Positions 33,624 through 43,360 of a stretch of 64,000 nucleotides of DNA are shown piece by piece. Under the pieces are notes generated by a model. The model saw only the letters and a list, made by a program, of their open reading frames with translations, made no database searches and had not been told where the DNA came from. A program made the position numbers and the translations under genes. The DNA is taken from assembly GCA_016716265.1 (NCBI GenBank), contig JADJWQ010000001.1, positions 806,001-870,000 of the forward strand, in the 5' to 3' direction. Each line of letters opens with the position of its first letter. Within the stretch, counting starts at the first letter, position 1. The stretch comes from Planctomycetota bacterium. GTDB taxonomy: Bacteria > Planctomycetota > UBA1135 > UBA2386.

Positions 33624-35876
33624 ATGGCTGTCTCCGAACACGCGCGCGCCCTGCTCCTGCTCGCGCTCTGTGCTCCACTGGGCGCGCAGATGACATGGAG
33701 CAGGATCGACATGCCGCCGCGCAGCGGCTCCGCATTGACGTTCGATCCAATGCGCCAACGCATCGTGATGTTCGGCGGCTTCGACGGATGGAGCCACCTC
33801 GGCGACACCCTGGAGTGGGACGGGCGCCGTTGGCTGCGCATCGCCGATCGCGGTCCTGCGCCGCGGCGCGGGACCGCGATGGCCTACGACCCCACGACGC
33901 GATGCGTCGTCCTGTTCGGAGGCACCGACAGTCCTGCGCCGGGCCAGGGCACCTACTGGCGCGACACCTGGGAATGGGACGGAATCAGTGGCACATGGAG
34001 TGTCGTGTCGCAGGTGGGACCGCCGGTGCGCGATGGGCACGCAATGGTCTGGGACCCGACGCGCCAGCGAGTTCTGCTCCACGGCGGAAGCGACGCGCAG
34101 GGCCGCGCGCTCGGTGACACCTGGGAATGGGACGGGGCCCGGCGCAGCTGGACGCAGGTGTCGCAGACCGGGCCGCAGCCGATGCGGCGGGGCTTCGCGA
34201 TGGCCTTCGACGGGCTCGCGGGGCGCGCCGTTCTGTTCGGTGGCTTCGCAGCGGGATATCTCGCGGACACCTGGCAATGGGATGGCTCCACCGGTCGCTG
34301 GACGCTGTCGGCGACTGCCGGGCCCTCGGCGCGCGCGGGTCACGCGATGATCTACGACCCGATGAGCCACCGCGTGTTGCTGATCGGCGGCGGCGAGACA
34401 CAGGCGATTCCTCCGCGGCTCGTAGGAGATCTGTGGGCCTGGGACGGCACCACCAATACCTGGACCCGCGTCGCGGATGCGGGACTCACCCCCCGTGCCG
34501 GACACGTCGCGGCATACGATCCGACGCGGCGGCGCTCGTGTGTGTTCGGCGGCTTCGTCGGCTATGCATCGGAATGGCTCGGGGACACCTGGGAGTGGGA
34601 CGGCAGCCGCTGGCTGCTCGGCGCGCCGAGCCCCCGCCAAGAACTCGCGGCGGCCTGGGACGTCGGCCGACATCGCCTCGTGCTGTTCGGGGGCGCCGAC
34701 GTCTACCTCGGCGCACAGGCCGACACCTGGGAGTGGGACGGTGAGGTCTGGGAGCTCCGCGTCGCCGGATCCGCGCCACCGCCGCGCCGGAACCACGCGA
34801 TGGCGTACGACGCCGGCCGCGGAGTCAGCGTGCTGTTAGGCGGTTCCGATGCGGCCGGTGTCGTCGGCCCCGAGGCCTGGGAGTGGGACGGGATCCAGTG
34901 GACGCGTTTCGTGAGGTCGGCGGCACCCGGACCGCGCGAAGGTCATGCGATGGCGTACGACGCCGCAAGGCGACGAACCGTCGTGTTCGGCGGCTACGAC
35001 GGGAGCACCTGCCTGGGAGAGACGTGGCTCTGGGACGGCGCGGCCTGGACCTTCGTGGCCGGCTCCGGACCTCCTCGGCGGACCGCTCACGCCATGAGCT
35101 ACGACGCATCGCGAGAGCGTGTCGTGATGTTCGGCGGTGCCTGCGGCCGCACCCACTTCGGTGATACCTGGGAGTGGGACGGGAGCGCGTGGTCGCAGGC
35201 GGCCTCGTCGGGGCCGAGCTGGCGTTGGAACCACGCGATGGCCTACGACGCCGAGCGCGAGCGGGTCGTGATGTTCGGTGGCGCGGACGGCGTCGGCAGC
35301 CCGAACGATACCTGGGAGTGGGACGGCAGCAGCTGGACGCAGATCCTGGCGTCCGCGCCGAACGTCCGCACCGGTCACGCCCTGGCCTACGACCGTCTGC
35401 ATGGCCGGGTGGTGTCGATCGGCGGCCTCCAGCCGGTCCCGGAACAATTGAAGGGCGATATGTGGAGCTACGAACCGACCGTGCGTGGCGGCGCGGCGAG
35501 CGTCGGCTTCGGTTGTCGGGGAAGCGCCGGCACGCCGACGCTGACCGCGCTCGGACCGCCGGTCGTCGGCAATGGGCGCTTCCGCCTCGCGATCACCGCC
35601 GTGCCGGCGAATGCAAGCGTGTTCGTCGGCCTCTCCTCGCAGCTGCGGGGCACCTCTCTGGCTCCCTGCTGGGTCTACCCGGCCCTGCCGTTCCACGCCG
35701 TGTGCTCCGGAACAGCGAACGCGGTGGGGATCGCGGAGCTCTCGTTGCCGATCCCGTGGCTCGCGCCCCTCGGCGGGGCGAGCCTGTTCGTGCAGGGCGG
35801 TGCGCTCGATCCCGGAGGAGTGCTGCTCGGTGCAATGTCATTGACTCCGGGAATGCACATACGAGTCGGAGATTGA
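33624..35876 (+). CDS. Exported kelch-type beta-propeller protein 2
   Basis: The protein has 750 residues. GAGAGGTG lies 5-6 bases upstream of the ATG, and the signal peptide is MAVSEHARALLLLALCAPLGAQ. About thirteen repeats carry R-xRIVMFGG and DTWEWDG (RQRIVMFGGFDG, LGDTLEWDGRRWL, RRTVVFGGYDG, GETWLWDGAAWT). The tail is the shared module with a cysteine pair (GFGCRGSAGTPTLTALG ... APLGGASLFVQGG ... GMHIRVGD). It is longer than its downstream neighbour by about six blades. The 14-base gap to the next gene indicates an operon. A carbohydrate- or protein-binding surface role is inferred from the fold only. Confidence 0.88.
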   Translation: MAVSEHARALLLLALCAPLGAQMTWSRIDMPPRSGSALTFDPMRQRIVMFGGFDGWSHLGDTLEWDGRRWLRIADRGPAPRRGTAMAYDPTTRCVVLFGGTDSPAPGQGTYWRDTWEWDGISGTWSVVSQVGPPVRDGHAMVWDPTRQRVLLHGGSDAQGRALGDTWEWDGARRSWTQVSQTGPQPMRRGFAMAFDGLAGRAVLFGGFAAGYLADTWQWDGSTGRWTLSATAGPSARAGHAMIYDPMSHRVLLIGGGETQAIPPRLVGDLWAWDGTTNTWTRVADAGLTPRAGHVAAYDPTRRRSCVFGGFVGYASEWLGDTWEWDGSRWLLGAPSPRQELAAAWDVGRHRLVLFGGADVYLGAQADTWEWDGEVWELRVAGSAPPPRRNHAMAYDAGRGVSVLLGGSDAAGVVGPEAWEWDGIQWTRFVRSAAPGPREGHAMAYDAARRRTVVFGGYDGSTCLGETWLWDGAAWTFVAGSGPPRRTAHAMSYDASRERVVMFGGACGRTHFGDTWEWDGSAWSQAASSGPSWRWNHAMAYDAERERVVMFGGADGVGSPNDTWEWDGSSWTQILASAPNVRTGHALAYDRLHGRVVSIGGLQPVPEQLKGDMWSYEPTVRGGAASVGFGCRGSAGTPTLTALGPPVVGNGRFRLAITAVPANASVFVGLSSQLRGTSLAPCWVYPALPFHAVCSGTANAVGIAELSLPIPWLAPLGGASLFVQGGALDPGGVLLGAMSLTPGMHIRVGD

Positions 35877-35890
35877 ACGGAGGAACGGGA

Positions 35891-37222
35891 ATGCGCACCC
35901 CATGGATCGCGCTCGCCTGCGCGTTCGTGGCGCCGCTCGGTGCCCAGATGGTCTGGCGGCAGGTCGGGACGAGCGGGCCCGTTGGCCCCGGGTCCCAGGG
36001 CATGCACGTCATGGCCTACGACGACGCCCGTCAGGAGATCGTGCTGTTCGGGGGCGACCTCGGCGGCAACGTGCCCTCGGGTGAGACCTGGCTGTGGGAC
36101 GGAACGCGCTGGCGCATGTCGGCCGCTCGCGGGCCGTCGCCGCGCCTGGGACACGACAACCTCGCGGTCGATGCCGGCCGCGGGGAGCTGGTGCTGTTCG
36201 GCGGTTGGATCCAGGGCCAGCGCTTCGCCGACACCTGGCTCTGGGACGGCACGACTTGGTCGCAGGCGACGAACGCCGCCGCGCCGACGGCGCGTGAATG
36301 GCACGCGATGGCGTGGCACGCAGGCCGGCAGGAGGTCGTCCTGTTCGGCGGCACCGACACGACCGGTCCGCTCGGCGACACCTGGGTCTGGGACGGCAGT
36401 CAGCAGACCTGGACCCGCCTGCGGCTCGCCGGGCCGCCGGCGCGGCAGGGGCACTCCATGGTCCACGACCGGGCGCGGGACGTGATCGTGCTGTACGGCG
36501 GTGCCGACAGCTCGCAGATCTTCGGCGATACGTGGGAGCTCGACGGTAGCTCCTGGCGGCAGGTTCCCTCCCCCGGCGTCGCGCCGGGCCCGCGGGTGAG
36601 TCACCAGCTGGCATACGACGCGCAGCGCGAGCGCGTGGTGATGGTCGGCGGCTGGAACGGCTCGTCCGTCGCCACCGGCACCTGGGAATGGGACGGCACC
36701 GCGTGGCATCAGGTGCTGCAGGGTGGTCCGAGTGCGTCCGGCCAGGCGATGGCCCACGACGCAGCGCGCGGGGAATGCGTGTTCTACGCGCGCTCGACCA
36801 ACCAGACGTGGGCCTACGCTCCCACGATACGGGGAGCGACCGCACCGATCGGGTTCGGCTGTGCCGGCAGCGTCGGTGTGCCCGATCTGATCGCGCTCGG
36901 GCCGCCGATCATTGGCAATGGCGACTTCGCGCTTCGGGTCTCGTCGGTCCCTGCCGGCGTGCCCGCATTCCTCGGTCTGTCTCTCGAGCTGGCCGCGACG
37001 CAGATGCCACCGTGCTGGGTCTACCCGGCGTTGCCGTTCCTGTATGCGACGACCGCCACCACGGGCACCGCAGGCACGGCAGAATTCGGCGTCGCGATTC
37101 CGTGGCTGCCCGCGCTCAGCGGCGCCGCGCTGTTCGCGCAGGGCGGCGCGATCGATTCCGGGGGAGCCCTGCTCGGCATCGCATCGTTGAGCCCGGGGCT
37201 GCAGATCCGTATCGGGGACTGA
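35891..37222 (+). CDS. Exported kelch-type beta-propeller protein 3
   Basis: The protein has 443 residues with a GGAGG Shine-Dalgarno 9 bases before ATG and a signal peptide (MRTPWIALACAFVAPLGAQ). Six or seven blades follow (EIVLFGGDLGG, ETWLWDGTRWRM, EVVLFGGTDT, DTWELDGSSW), enough for one propeller. Then comes the shared C-terminal module with GFGCAGSVGVPDLIALG and SLSPGLQIRIGD. The module is close to that of the upstream gene, which indicates tandem duplication followed by loss or gain of blades. The two form a transcription unit. Confidence 0.88.
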   Translation: MRTPWIALACAFVAPLGAQMVWRQVGTSGPVGPGSQGMHVMAYDDARQEIVLFGGDLGGNVPSGETWLWDGTRWRMSAARGPSPRLGHDNLAVDAGRGELVLFGGWIQGQRFADTWLWDGTTWSQATNAAAPTAREWHAMAWHAGRQEVVLFGGTDTTGPLGDTWVWDGSQQTWTRLRLAGPPARQGHSMVHDRARDVIVLYGGADSSQIFGDTWELDGSSWRQVPSPGVAPGPRVSHQLAYDAQRERVVMVGGWNGSSVATGTWEWDGTAWHQVLQGGPSASGQAMAHDAARGECVFYARSTNQTWAYAPTIRGATAPIGFGCAGSVGVPDLIALGPPIIGNGDFALRVSSVPAGVPAFLGLSLELAATQMPPCWVYPALPFLYATTATTGTAGTAEFGVAIPWLPALSGAALFAQGGAIDSGGALLGIASLSPGLQIRIGD

Positions 37223-37344
37223 CCGCGCCGCGCGGCGGTGCGACCGGCTCCGCCCGGTGCGGCGCCGCGAGACCTCGACCGGACGCTCCGGCTCGAGCGC
37301 TGACCACGCGCCCGGTTCCGTGACGAGACGGGGCTCGGCCCGCG

Positions 37345-37630
37345 GGCGGTGGAGCACGTGGAGGTCTGTGTGGCGCTCGCCGTGTGCGCGCACGCTGTCG
37401 CGCGCCACGCTCCGCGGCGTCTGACGCGCCGTCACGGATGCCCCAGGTCGGAGCGGTCCGCGGTCTCGCCGAGGACGACGAGACGCGGTAGCGCGGTCGT
37501 GGCGCGCGCGAGGAAGCCGGTCGCGTCGCCACCGATCACGAACGCACCGAGGTGCACCGAACGGCCCGACTCTCGAGGCGACCACTTCGCGCGACCTGCA
37601 TCGTGCGCACCGGACCGTGTGGGTCTCGAC
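37345..37630 (-). pseudogene. Second displaced 3' end of the ATP-grasp gene, with its downstream flank
   Basis: The segment is collinear with 46312-46612. The minus strand keeps GFLARATTALP-RLVVLGETADRSDLGHP and the stop, against GFLARASTALV...CLVVLGATEDRSDLGHP in the full gene. About 12 codons (LVLSPHSDDRAL) are deleted and there is a frameshift upstream. Similarity continues ~80 bases past the stop codon (gtcacggatgcc... ctccgcggcg... cacgtggaggtc). The duplication therefore included non-coding flank and was not retro- or protein-driven. The flanking space from 37223 to 37670 shows no gene. Confidence 0.7.
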
Positions 37631-37670
37631 GGCCAACGCCGTGCGCGTGCCACGTTCTTGGAGAAACGGC

Positions 37671-38396
37671 TCAGTCGAAGATCAACGGCGTCGCGGGGCC
37701 GATCCGCAACGCGCCGGCCAGCGACAGCGAGAGGCCCTGCACGACGAGCGGCACATCGCGAAGGCCGGCGGGGACGCCGGACCTCGCGGTGAGCTGACCG
37801 GTGCCGTCCGCGCTGCCGCCGAACAGCACCGGTGCGTCGTAGGTGGTCCAGAGGAGTTCACCGAGCACCGACGCCGGCACGACGGGCACGCTGACCAGCA
37901 CCAGCACGAAGCTGTGCGGCTCCGAGTTCATCGTCACGCGGATCAGCTGGCCGGCGGTGTGGCGGGCGACGTCGAGCCAGGGAACCGGCTGCCGGAGGAC
38001 CGTCCTCGGGCCGGTGATCGGGTTTCCGGTCGGCGACTGGATCGTCGTGGACGGATCGATGACGAGCGTGCCGCTCGCGACGTAGACCGTCGGCGGTTGC
38101 GGCCACATCGGTGCCGCGGTGACGGCGGTGGCGCCCGTCAGCCGCGGGCGGCCCGATGATCGGATCGCGCTCTGGCCAGGAAACGGCAACGACGGCGCGA
38201 GGTCGATCCTCGACCCGGTGACGGTCGTGGCGCCGCCCACGATCTCCAAGGACGGACGCATGAACACCGTTCCGCCGATGCGGCAGTCGGCGAGGACGAC
38301 GATCGCGTTCTCGATCCGCCGTGAGCTCGTGAACTCGCAGTCGTGGAACATCACCCCGAGGCTGTCGGTGACGATGTTCTCGGTAGCTGTATTACC
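37671..38396 (-). pseudogene. 5'-truncated exported beta-helix protein
   Basis: The readable part begins near 38396 (TENIVTDSLGVMFHDCEF) and runs to the stop at 37671. The first half repeats short strand-turn units (FHDCEFTSS, VVLADCRIGGTVFMRP, TVTGSRIDLA) as in right-handed parallel beta-helices. The second half is the shared module (SFVLVLVSVPVVP ... RDVPLVVQGLSLSLAGALRI). There is no signal peptide and no start codon with an SD at the 5' end. The sequence upstream of 38396 turns to low-information arginine-rich frame. The N-terminal part of the gene has been lost, so what remains is probably not exported or expressed. Confidence 0.6.
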
Positions 38397-39110
38397 TGCC
38401 GGCCGAATTGCCCCGGCGGAACGTCTGGCAAAGTGCGGCGCTGGCCGTCGGTGCGGTCGCTGCCTGAGACACGCAAAGCCGTCCCACCCGCACACAGAAT
38501 CAGGGCGAGCGGTGGCTCGTCGACGGCCTCTGCACGTACCGACCCAGCGTTGTGCGGCAGGATTCGGCCTCCGAAGCTCTGCGGACGACGGCGAGCACCC
38601 TTGCGCCGACTCTGACTCGCTGAGAATCTCCACGTCGCTTACCCGATCCCCCGGAAGGGCGACCGAACGAGGTCTGCGCGAGCCACGTCATGAATCATCC
38701 GGGCTGCGATCTCGACGGTCACCTCGTTGCATCTGCTCCAACGGCAGACCACAGCGATCGCGCCCGACCGCCGGTGGGCATTCGCGATCCAGCGCGCGGT
38801 CGAACTCGAACGCCGGAACCCCGAAGAGACCGCAGGCACCCTGCGTGCCGCACGCGAATGACGGCCCCGACCTCTGTGCAGTCCCAAGAGTCATCGCGCT
38901 GCTCCCCTTGACACACCTCGTCTCGCAGCTAGGGTCGGCGACCTCTCGCGTGCTTCCGTCCGAGGGCATTCGACGGAATCACATCGCCGGCTCCGCGCCG
39001 AGGCGCCGCCCGACCGACGGAACGCTCAGCTGTCTCGCCACCTGGACGACAGCCGAGTTGGATGGCTCGGCCAGGCTCGCGCGTCACGGTGCCTCTCTCA
39101 CCATGATCTG
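38397..39110. other. Gap upstream of the C-type lectin gene
   Basis: The 714 bases contain the lost 5' end of the beta-helix gene and the leader of the lectin gene. No further motif-bearing frame, repeat or clear promoter is seen. Confidence 0.35.
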
Positions 39111-41327
39111 ATGACGTCGACTCGATTCTCCTTCTTCGCCACAGTCTCCCTGTTCTGTTCGATGGCCGCCGCGCAGCCACAGCTCGCGACGAGCGTGACG
39201 CGGATTCTCGGCGCCGCCGGTGGCCATGCGTGGTTCGACCAGGGCGGCACGGTGTGGGCGACCGACGGCACGGTCGCGGGAACCCGCAACTCGCGGGTCT
39301 ACAGTGGCTTCCCGTTCACGGTGCGCGGGCAGTCGATCCTGCTCTACGGCCCGCAACACGCCTACCGGATCGACGGCGGGGCCGCCGTCGAGGCCATCCC
39401 CCTGCCGATCGCCTGGGACGGGTTCGATTCGGCTTCGGCCGATCCCCGGGTCTGGCGGCGGATCCCCAATCCGGTCACCGAGATCCTCGAGATCTGGACC
39501 TACCGCAATGGCTCGTGGAGTGGTGATTACAGCGCTGTGTGGGATCCGACCGGTTTCGGCTTCGTCGAGCGCGTTCACGTGCGGCCTGACCGCTACCTGG
39601 TGCAGTACACCGATTCGAACCTGACCACGGCGACCCACGACCTGCTCGGCCGGATCTGGCATGGCGGAACGAGCACGGGCACGTGCTCTTGGTCATGGAA
39701 CTGGTCGAACGGCGTGATCACGTGTGCGGAGGACGGGGCCAATGCCGCAGACGCGGTGACGTTCTTCGAGGACGGAGGACCTGCCGTCGAGGTGCCGCTC
39801 CCCTCGAGCTGGGGCTGGGGTGTCTACGACTTCACGGTCCGGGAAGTGAACCCGGGATTTCCCTTCCTCGAATCCAACCGCCGGCACGAGTTCATCGCGC
39901 CGCAGGTCGACACGCGTGTGCGGCCCATGCCGCCTGCTTTGTATTCCGGTGGCCAGACCCCCGGTTTTCTCAAAGGCATGTTCTGGGCCGGTTCACCTGC
40001 GGTCTTCTTCGCGGCCTACGCGAGGTCCGACCGCGGCGCCGATGACTACGTCTATCTCGACCGCTCCACGAACTCCTGGGTCATCTTCGAGCAGGACTTC
40101 AGTTGGAACTCCATTGTGGAGTTCGGCCTGCTCGGCGAAAGGTCCGGGGAGATCTTCATAGGTCAGGTGGGTGGGGTCCGGATCGCGGGGCGTCGGTTCG
40201 AAGCCGCGAATCCTGCCAACAACTCGGTCTTCTGCGACGGCGGCCCGCTCGGCTTCGCGCGGATCGGCAACGGCTTCCTGTTCCACAACCAGGGTCTGAC
40301 GACAGCGCACCCGGGCGACGGGGAGCCCTGGTTCTACGAGGCGGGCTCGAGCCACCTGTTCGCAGCCATCGCCCCGGGATCCACGAATCGCTCCCGACCT
40401 CGGGAGTTCACGGAACTCGGCAGCCACGTGGTGTTCCTCGCCGACGACGGCACCGGCACCGCGCTCTACGGAGTGGACACCGTATCCGTCCAGTGGCGGC
40501 AATCTCCAGTCAACCGGCATTGGTACACCCTGGCGACCGCGGGGAGCTGGAACGACGTACGGCGCCGGGCACTGGAGACCGGCGGTGATCTCGTGACGAT
40601 CCGCGACGCTGCCGAGCAGGCGTGGATCATCGGCGAGTTCCCGAACGAGCAACTCTGGATCGGTCTCGAAGACTTCGATCGCGACGGCGTCTTCCGATGG
40701 ACCTCCGGTGACCCAGCCTCGTACCGGAACTGGTGTCCCGGCGAGCCGAATCGCTCGGTCCCTGACGAAGACGTCGTCCATATCGGCAACTGTGCCAGTG
40801 GTGGCTGGAACGACATCTCGCCGACGCTGCCGTTCTTCGGCACCGCACGTGGCATCGTGGAGCGCGCGAGCCTCCCCAGCCCGGTCGAGCAGTACGGTTC
40901 CGGCTGCTCCCCGTCGGGTTTCGCATGCCAGTCCTACGGGCCCTCGACGCTGGAACATCGGCGAGGCTATCCCGGCCTGGGCCAGACGATCGAGTTCGAC
41001 TACCTGGCCCGCGAGCTGCCGACGGGCGCCAACCCGACGGCGACGGTCATGTTCGCTTCACGCAACGGCTCGTTCGCGGGACTGCAGCTACCCTTCAGCC
41101 TCGGTTCCTTCGGGTGGGACCCGAGTTGCTCGCTCTATGTGGAGCCGACGCTGTTCGATCCGGTCGTGCTCGACGCGTTCGGTCGCGGCTCGTGGAGCAA
41201 CACCGTGGCCAACGTCCCGGCTCTGGTGGGTTCGACCTGGTTCGCGCAGGGCCTGACGATCTCCACGACCGGTGTCCTCACCTGTTTCGAGTCGACCAAC
41301 GCGATCCGTTTCACCGTCGGGCTCTGA
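39111..41327 (+). CDS. Exported protein with C-type lectin domain
   Basis: The protein has 738 residues with signal peptide MTSTRFSFFATVSLFCSMAAAQ; no clear Shine-Dalgarno. The first ~450 residues resemble the ELWxxDGT propeller family (GGTVWATDGTVAGTRN, EFTELGSHVVFLADDGTGTALYGVD). A C-type lectin-like domain follows at about 465-590: HWYTLATAGSWNDVRRRALETGG, LVTIRDAAEQAWI, LWIGLEDFDRDGVFRWTSG, YRNWCPGEPN and EDVVHIGNCASGGWNDI, with the expected W-x-GL, the EPN sugar-binding triplet and WND. The presence of EPN suggests mannose-type specificity with calcium. The C-terminus is the shared module (VPALVGSTWFAQGLTI ... IRFTVGL). It probably binds glycans outside the cell. Confidence 0.88.
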   Translation: MTSTRFSFFATVSLFCSMAAAQPQLATSVTRILGAAGGHAWFDQGGTVWATDGTVAGTRNSRVYSGFPFTVRGQSILLYGPQHAYRIDGGAAVEAIPLPIAWDGFDSASADPRVWRRIPNPVTEILEIWTYRNGSWSGDYSAVWDPTGFGFVERVHVRPDRYLVQYTDSNLTTATHDLLGRIWHGGTSTGTCSWSWNWSNGVITCAEDGANAADAVTFFEDGGPAVEVPLPSSWGWGVYDFTVREVNPGFPFLESNRRHEFIAPQVDTRVRPMPPALYSGGQTPGFLKGMFWAGSPAVFFAAYARSDRGADDYVYLDRSTNSWVIFEQDFSWNSIVEFGLLGERSGEIFIGQVGGVRIAGRRFEAANPANNSVFCDGGPLGFARIGNGFLFHNQGLTTAHPGDGEPWFYEAGSSHLFAAIAPGSTNRSRPREFTELGSHVVFLADDGTGTALYGVDTVSVQWRQSPVNRHWYTLATAGSWNDVRRRALETGGDLVTIRDAAEQAWIIGEFPNEQLWIGLEDFDRDGVFRWTSGDPASYRNWCPGEPNRSVPDEDVVHIGNCASGGWNDISPTLPFFGTARGIVERASLPSPVEQYGSGCSPSGFACQSYGPSTLEHRRGYPGLGQTIEFDYLARELPTGANPTATVMFASRNGSFAGLQLPFSLGSFGWDPSCSLYVEPTLFDPVVLDAFGRGSWSNTVANVPALVGSTWFAQGLTISTTGVLTCFESTNAIRFTVGL

Positions 41328-41764
41328 TCTCCCGTCGGCGCAGCAGACCGGCCTCCCCCCGGCAAGCCGACCCGAGCCGGTGGGTCCGATGCCTGGCGTG
41401 CTGCGCGCCGCCCGGGCGCAGGAGTGCTCGAGGGCGTCCGATTCCCCGGCGACGTGCGAACCTCGCCTCGATCGCCGGCCCCACCGCTGCATTCGCGCAT
41501 TGGACCCACCAGGGGTTTGGCGCGACCCGGCCGGGGAGACCGAGCGCCGTGCGGTGGTGCCGGAGGCTCGTCAGGGACATCCGCCGGAATTCAGATCGCG
41601 GAGATCTCGCCGACCTCGTTGCGCTCCCGAGCCTGACCGGCAGAGCCCGGGCGCGCGCGACCTCACGATCGCTCGCAGCAATGAGCGCCGCCGGGTTCGG
41701 TCGGCCCACCGGCCCCTCCCACCGGGCGGGGCCTGAGGTGGGGCGAGCTGCGGGAGCGCCGGCG
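41328..41764. other. Decayed gap after the lectin gene
   Basis: The 437 bases show a short stretch near 41553-41595 resembling the flank of the IS91-like tail at 29.7 kb (ggaggc.cgtc.g.gaca), which suggests one larger ancestral insertion. No gene or hairpin can be supported. Confidence 0.35.
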
Positions 41765-41900
41765 TCAAGTCGCGGCGGGTCAGGACCCGCAGGACCGTGC
41801 GCGGGTCGGTGATGGTCCCGTGAAGCGCGTCGCTGCGTCCTCGGTCCGTCGGCCTCCGCTGTTGGCTGCAGCTACACGGCTGCGGCCAGATGAGCAGCCG
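41765..41900 (-). repeat. IS91-like transposase tail, copy 2 of 2
   Basis: Counterpart of 29795-29900. The minus strand reads ITDPRTVLRVLTRRDLTPALPQLAP, a clearer version of the IS91-type C-terminal end, with CQDCRARCRLL a little upstream as a degraded zinc ribbon. It is not part of an intact gene. Confidence 0.45.
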
Positions 41901-42039
41901 ACACCGGGCCCTGCAGTCCTGGCACAGCATGGCGGGGGTGGATTTCAGTTCGGGCAGAGAATCGGGAGTGGGCTGGGGAGTCGGTCGTACCAGGCAATTT
42001 GGAACGAACAAAATACTCACGTGCGGCAACGCGCCGCTC

Positions 42040-43360
42040 TTCGCAGGCCAGCTCAATGAACGCCTGGACGACGCAGTGGTCAAGTTCCGACGACAACTCG
42101 ACCGGTGGGTCAGTTCGTTCGAGCGCTCGAGTCCGAAGCCGTCCGCGTTTCAGGACCTGGCAACCGGGCTGAGGGCGGCGAGTTCGGCGGTGGTGCTGAG
42201 CGCTCTGGTCGCGACCTTGGAGGCCACGGACGTGGCGCACGCGTCCGTCGAACACAGAGGGCGACAGCATCGGTTCAAGGGGATCGCGCCGAGCAATGGC
42301 CGACGGCGGTCGGCCTGGCGACGGTGTCGCGGCGGTACTACGCGGCGGACGATGAGTCCGGCGGAGTCGTGCCGCTCGACGAGCGCTGCGGGATGACAGA
42401 CCGCTTCATGACGCCCGAGATCGAGGAGATGGTCGCGTTCGCGTGCAGCGCTCTGACGCCTTGCGAGGTCGAGCAGCTGATGACCAAGGCGTTGCCTGTT
42501 GCGCCGTCGTCGACGGCGATCAAGCGGGTGATCCGCGACGTCGGCGACTTCTTCGAGAAGCGCGCAGACGGGTCGAGGAGGTCGTCGCTCGCGATGCTCC
42601 TCTGGCCGACAGCGCAGACCTCGTGATCAGCTGGGACGGTGTGATGGTGCCCGTTCGCGGGGACGGCAGGACGGAGTGGAAGGAGGCTGGAGTCGGGCGC
42701 ATCTCTGCCTACGACCCGCCGACCGACGGGGAGACCAGACCACCACTGCGGGACAGTCGCTACTTCGCACGGATGCCGGAAACCGGCATGAAGACGCTGA
42801 TCGATCAGGTAGCGGCGCGCGTCGCCGCACTCCGTGAAGAGCGCCAGCCTGGTCAAGTGGCAATCATCTGCGACGGCAAGGACTCGATCTGGACTACCGC
42901 AGAGAAACGCGAGGAGTTCGTCGGTGCGGTGCTGATCCTCGACTTCTACCACGCCGCCCAGAGTCTCTCCGGCGCCGCGCAGGCGATCTTCGGACCAGAC
43001 ACTCCCGAGGCCTCACGCTGGTTCGAGAAACGTCGCGAGCGGCTTCTGCTCGACGACGACGGCGTCGACAACCTGCTGCGCGCGCTCGAGAGATACGTGA
43101 AGCTGCTGCCCGCTGGTTCCGACGCACGCGATGTGGTTCGCCGGGCGATCGAGCACTTCGCGAGGAACCGCGAACGAATGCGATACAGCGCTTTCATCGC
43201 GATGGGGCTCCCCATCGGGAGTGGTCACGTCGAGTCCGCGGCGAAGAACATCGTCGCCCACCGACTCGAGCGCAGCGGTGTGCGATGGTCGGACGAAGGC
43301 GGTCAGCGCGTGCTCAACCTGCGCGTGCTCGTCAAGAACGAGCGGTGGCCTGTGGCGTAG
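42040..43360 (+). pseudogene. ISKra4-family transposase with two frameshifts
   Basis: The N-terminal part (FAGQLNERLDDAVVKFRRQLDRW, ASSAVVLSALVATLEATD) lies in one frame to about 42270. It continues in a second as VSRRYYAADDESGGVVPLDER, MTPEIEEMVAFACSALTP and IKRVIRDVGDFFEKR to about 42570. It ends in a third with LADSADLVISWDGVMVPVRG, VAIICDGKDSIWTTAEKRE, ILDFYHAAQSL and the family end GLPIGSGHVESAAKNIVAHRLER ... LNLRVLVKNERW, stop at 43360. The DGV...DFYHA...GSGHVE order identifies ISKra4. About 430 codons in total, close to full length, so decay is by two indels rather than truncation. The longest intact piece (from about 42570) carries most of the catalytic region. Confidence 0.85.

Noticed and set aside
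31665..34796. A 1043-codon minus-strand frame and other long frames inside the kelch and propeller genes
   Set aside because: They are antisense or frame-shifted images of repeat proteins and repeat the same arginine-rich words in step with the real blades.
37671..38633. A complete 320-residue exported protein
   Set aside because: Residues before about 80 are arginine-rich noise with no signal peptide, so the real gene has lost its 5' end and is called a pseudogene.
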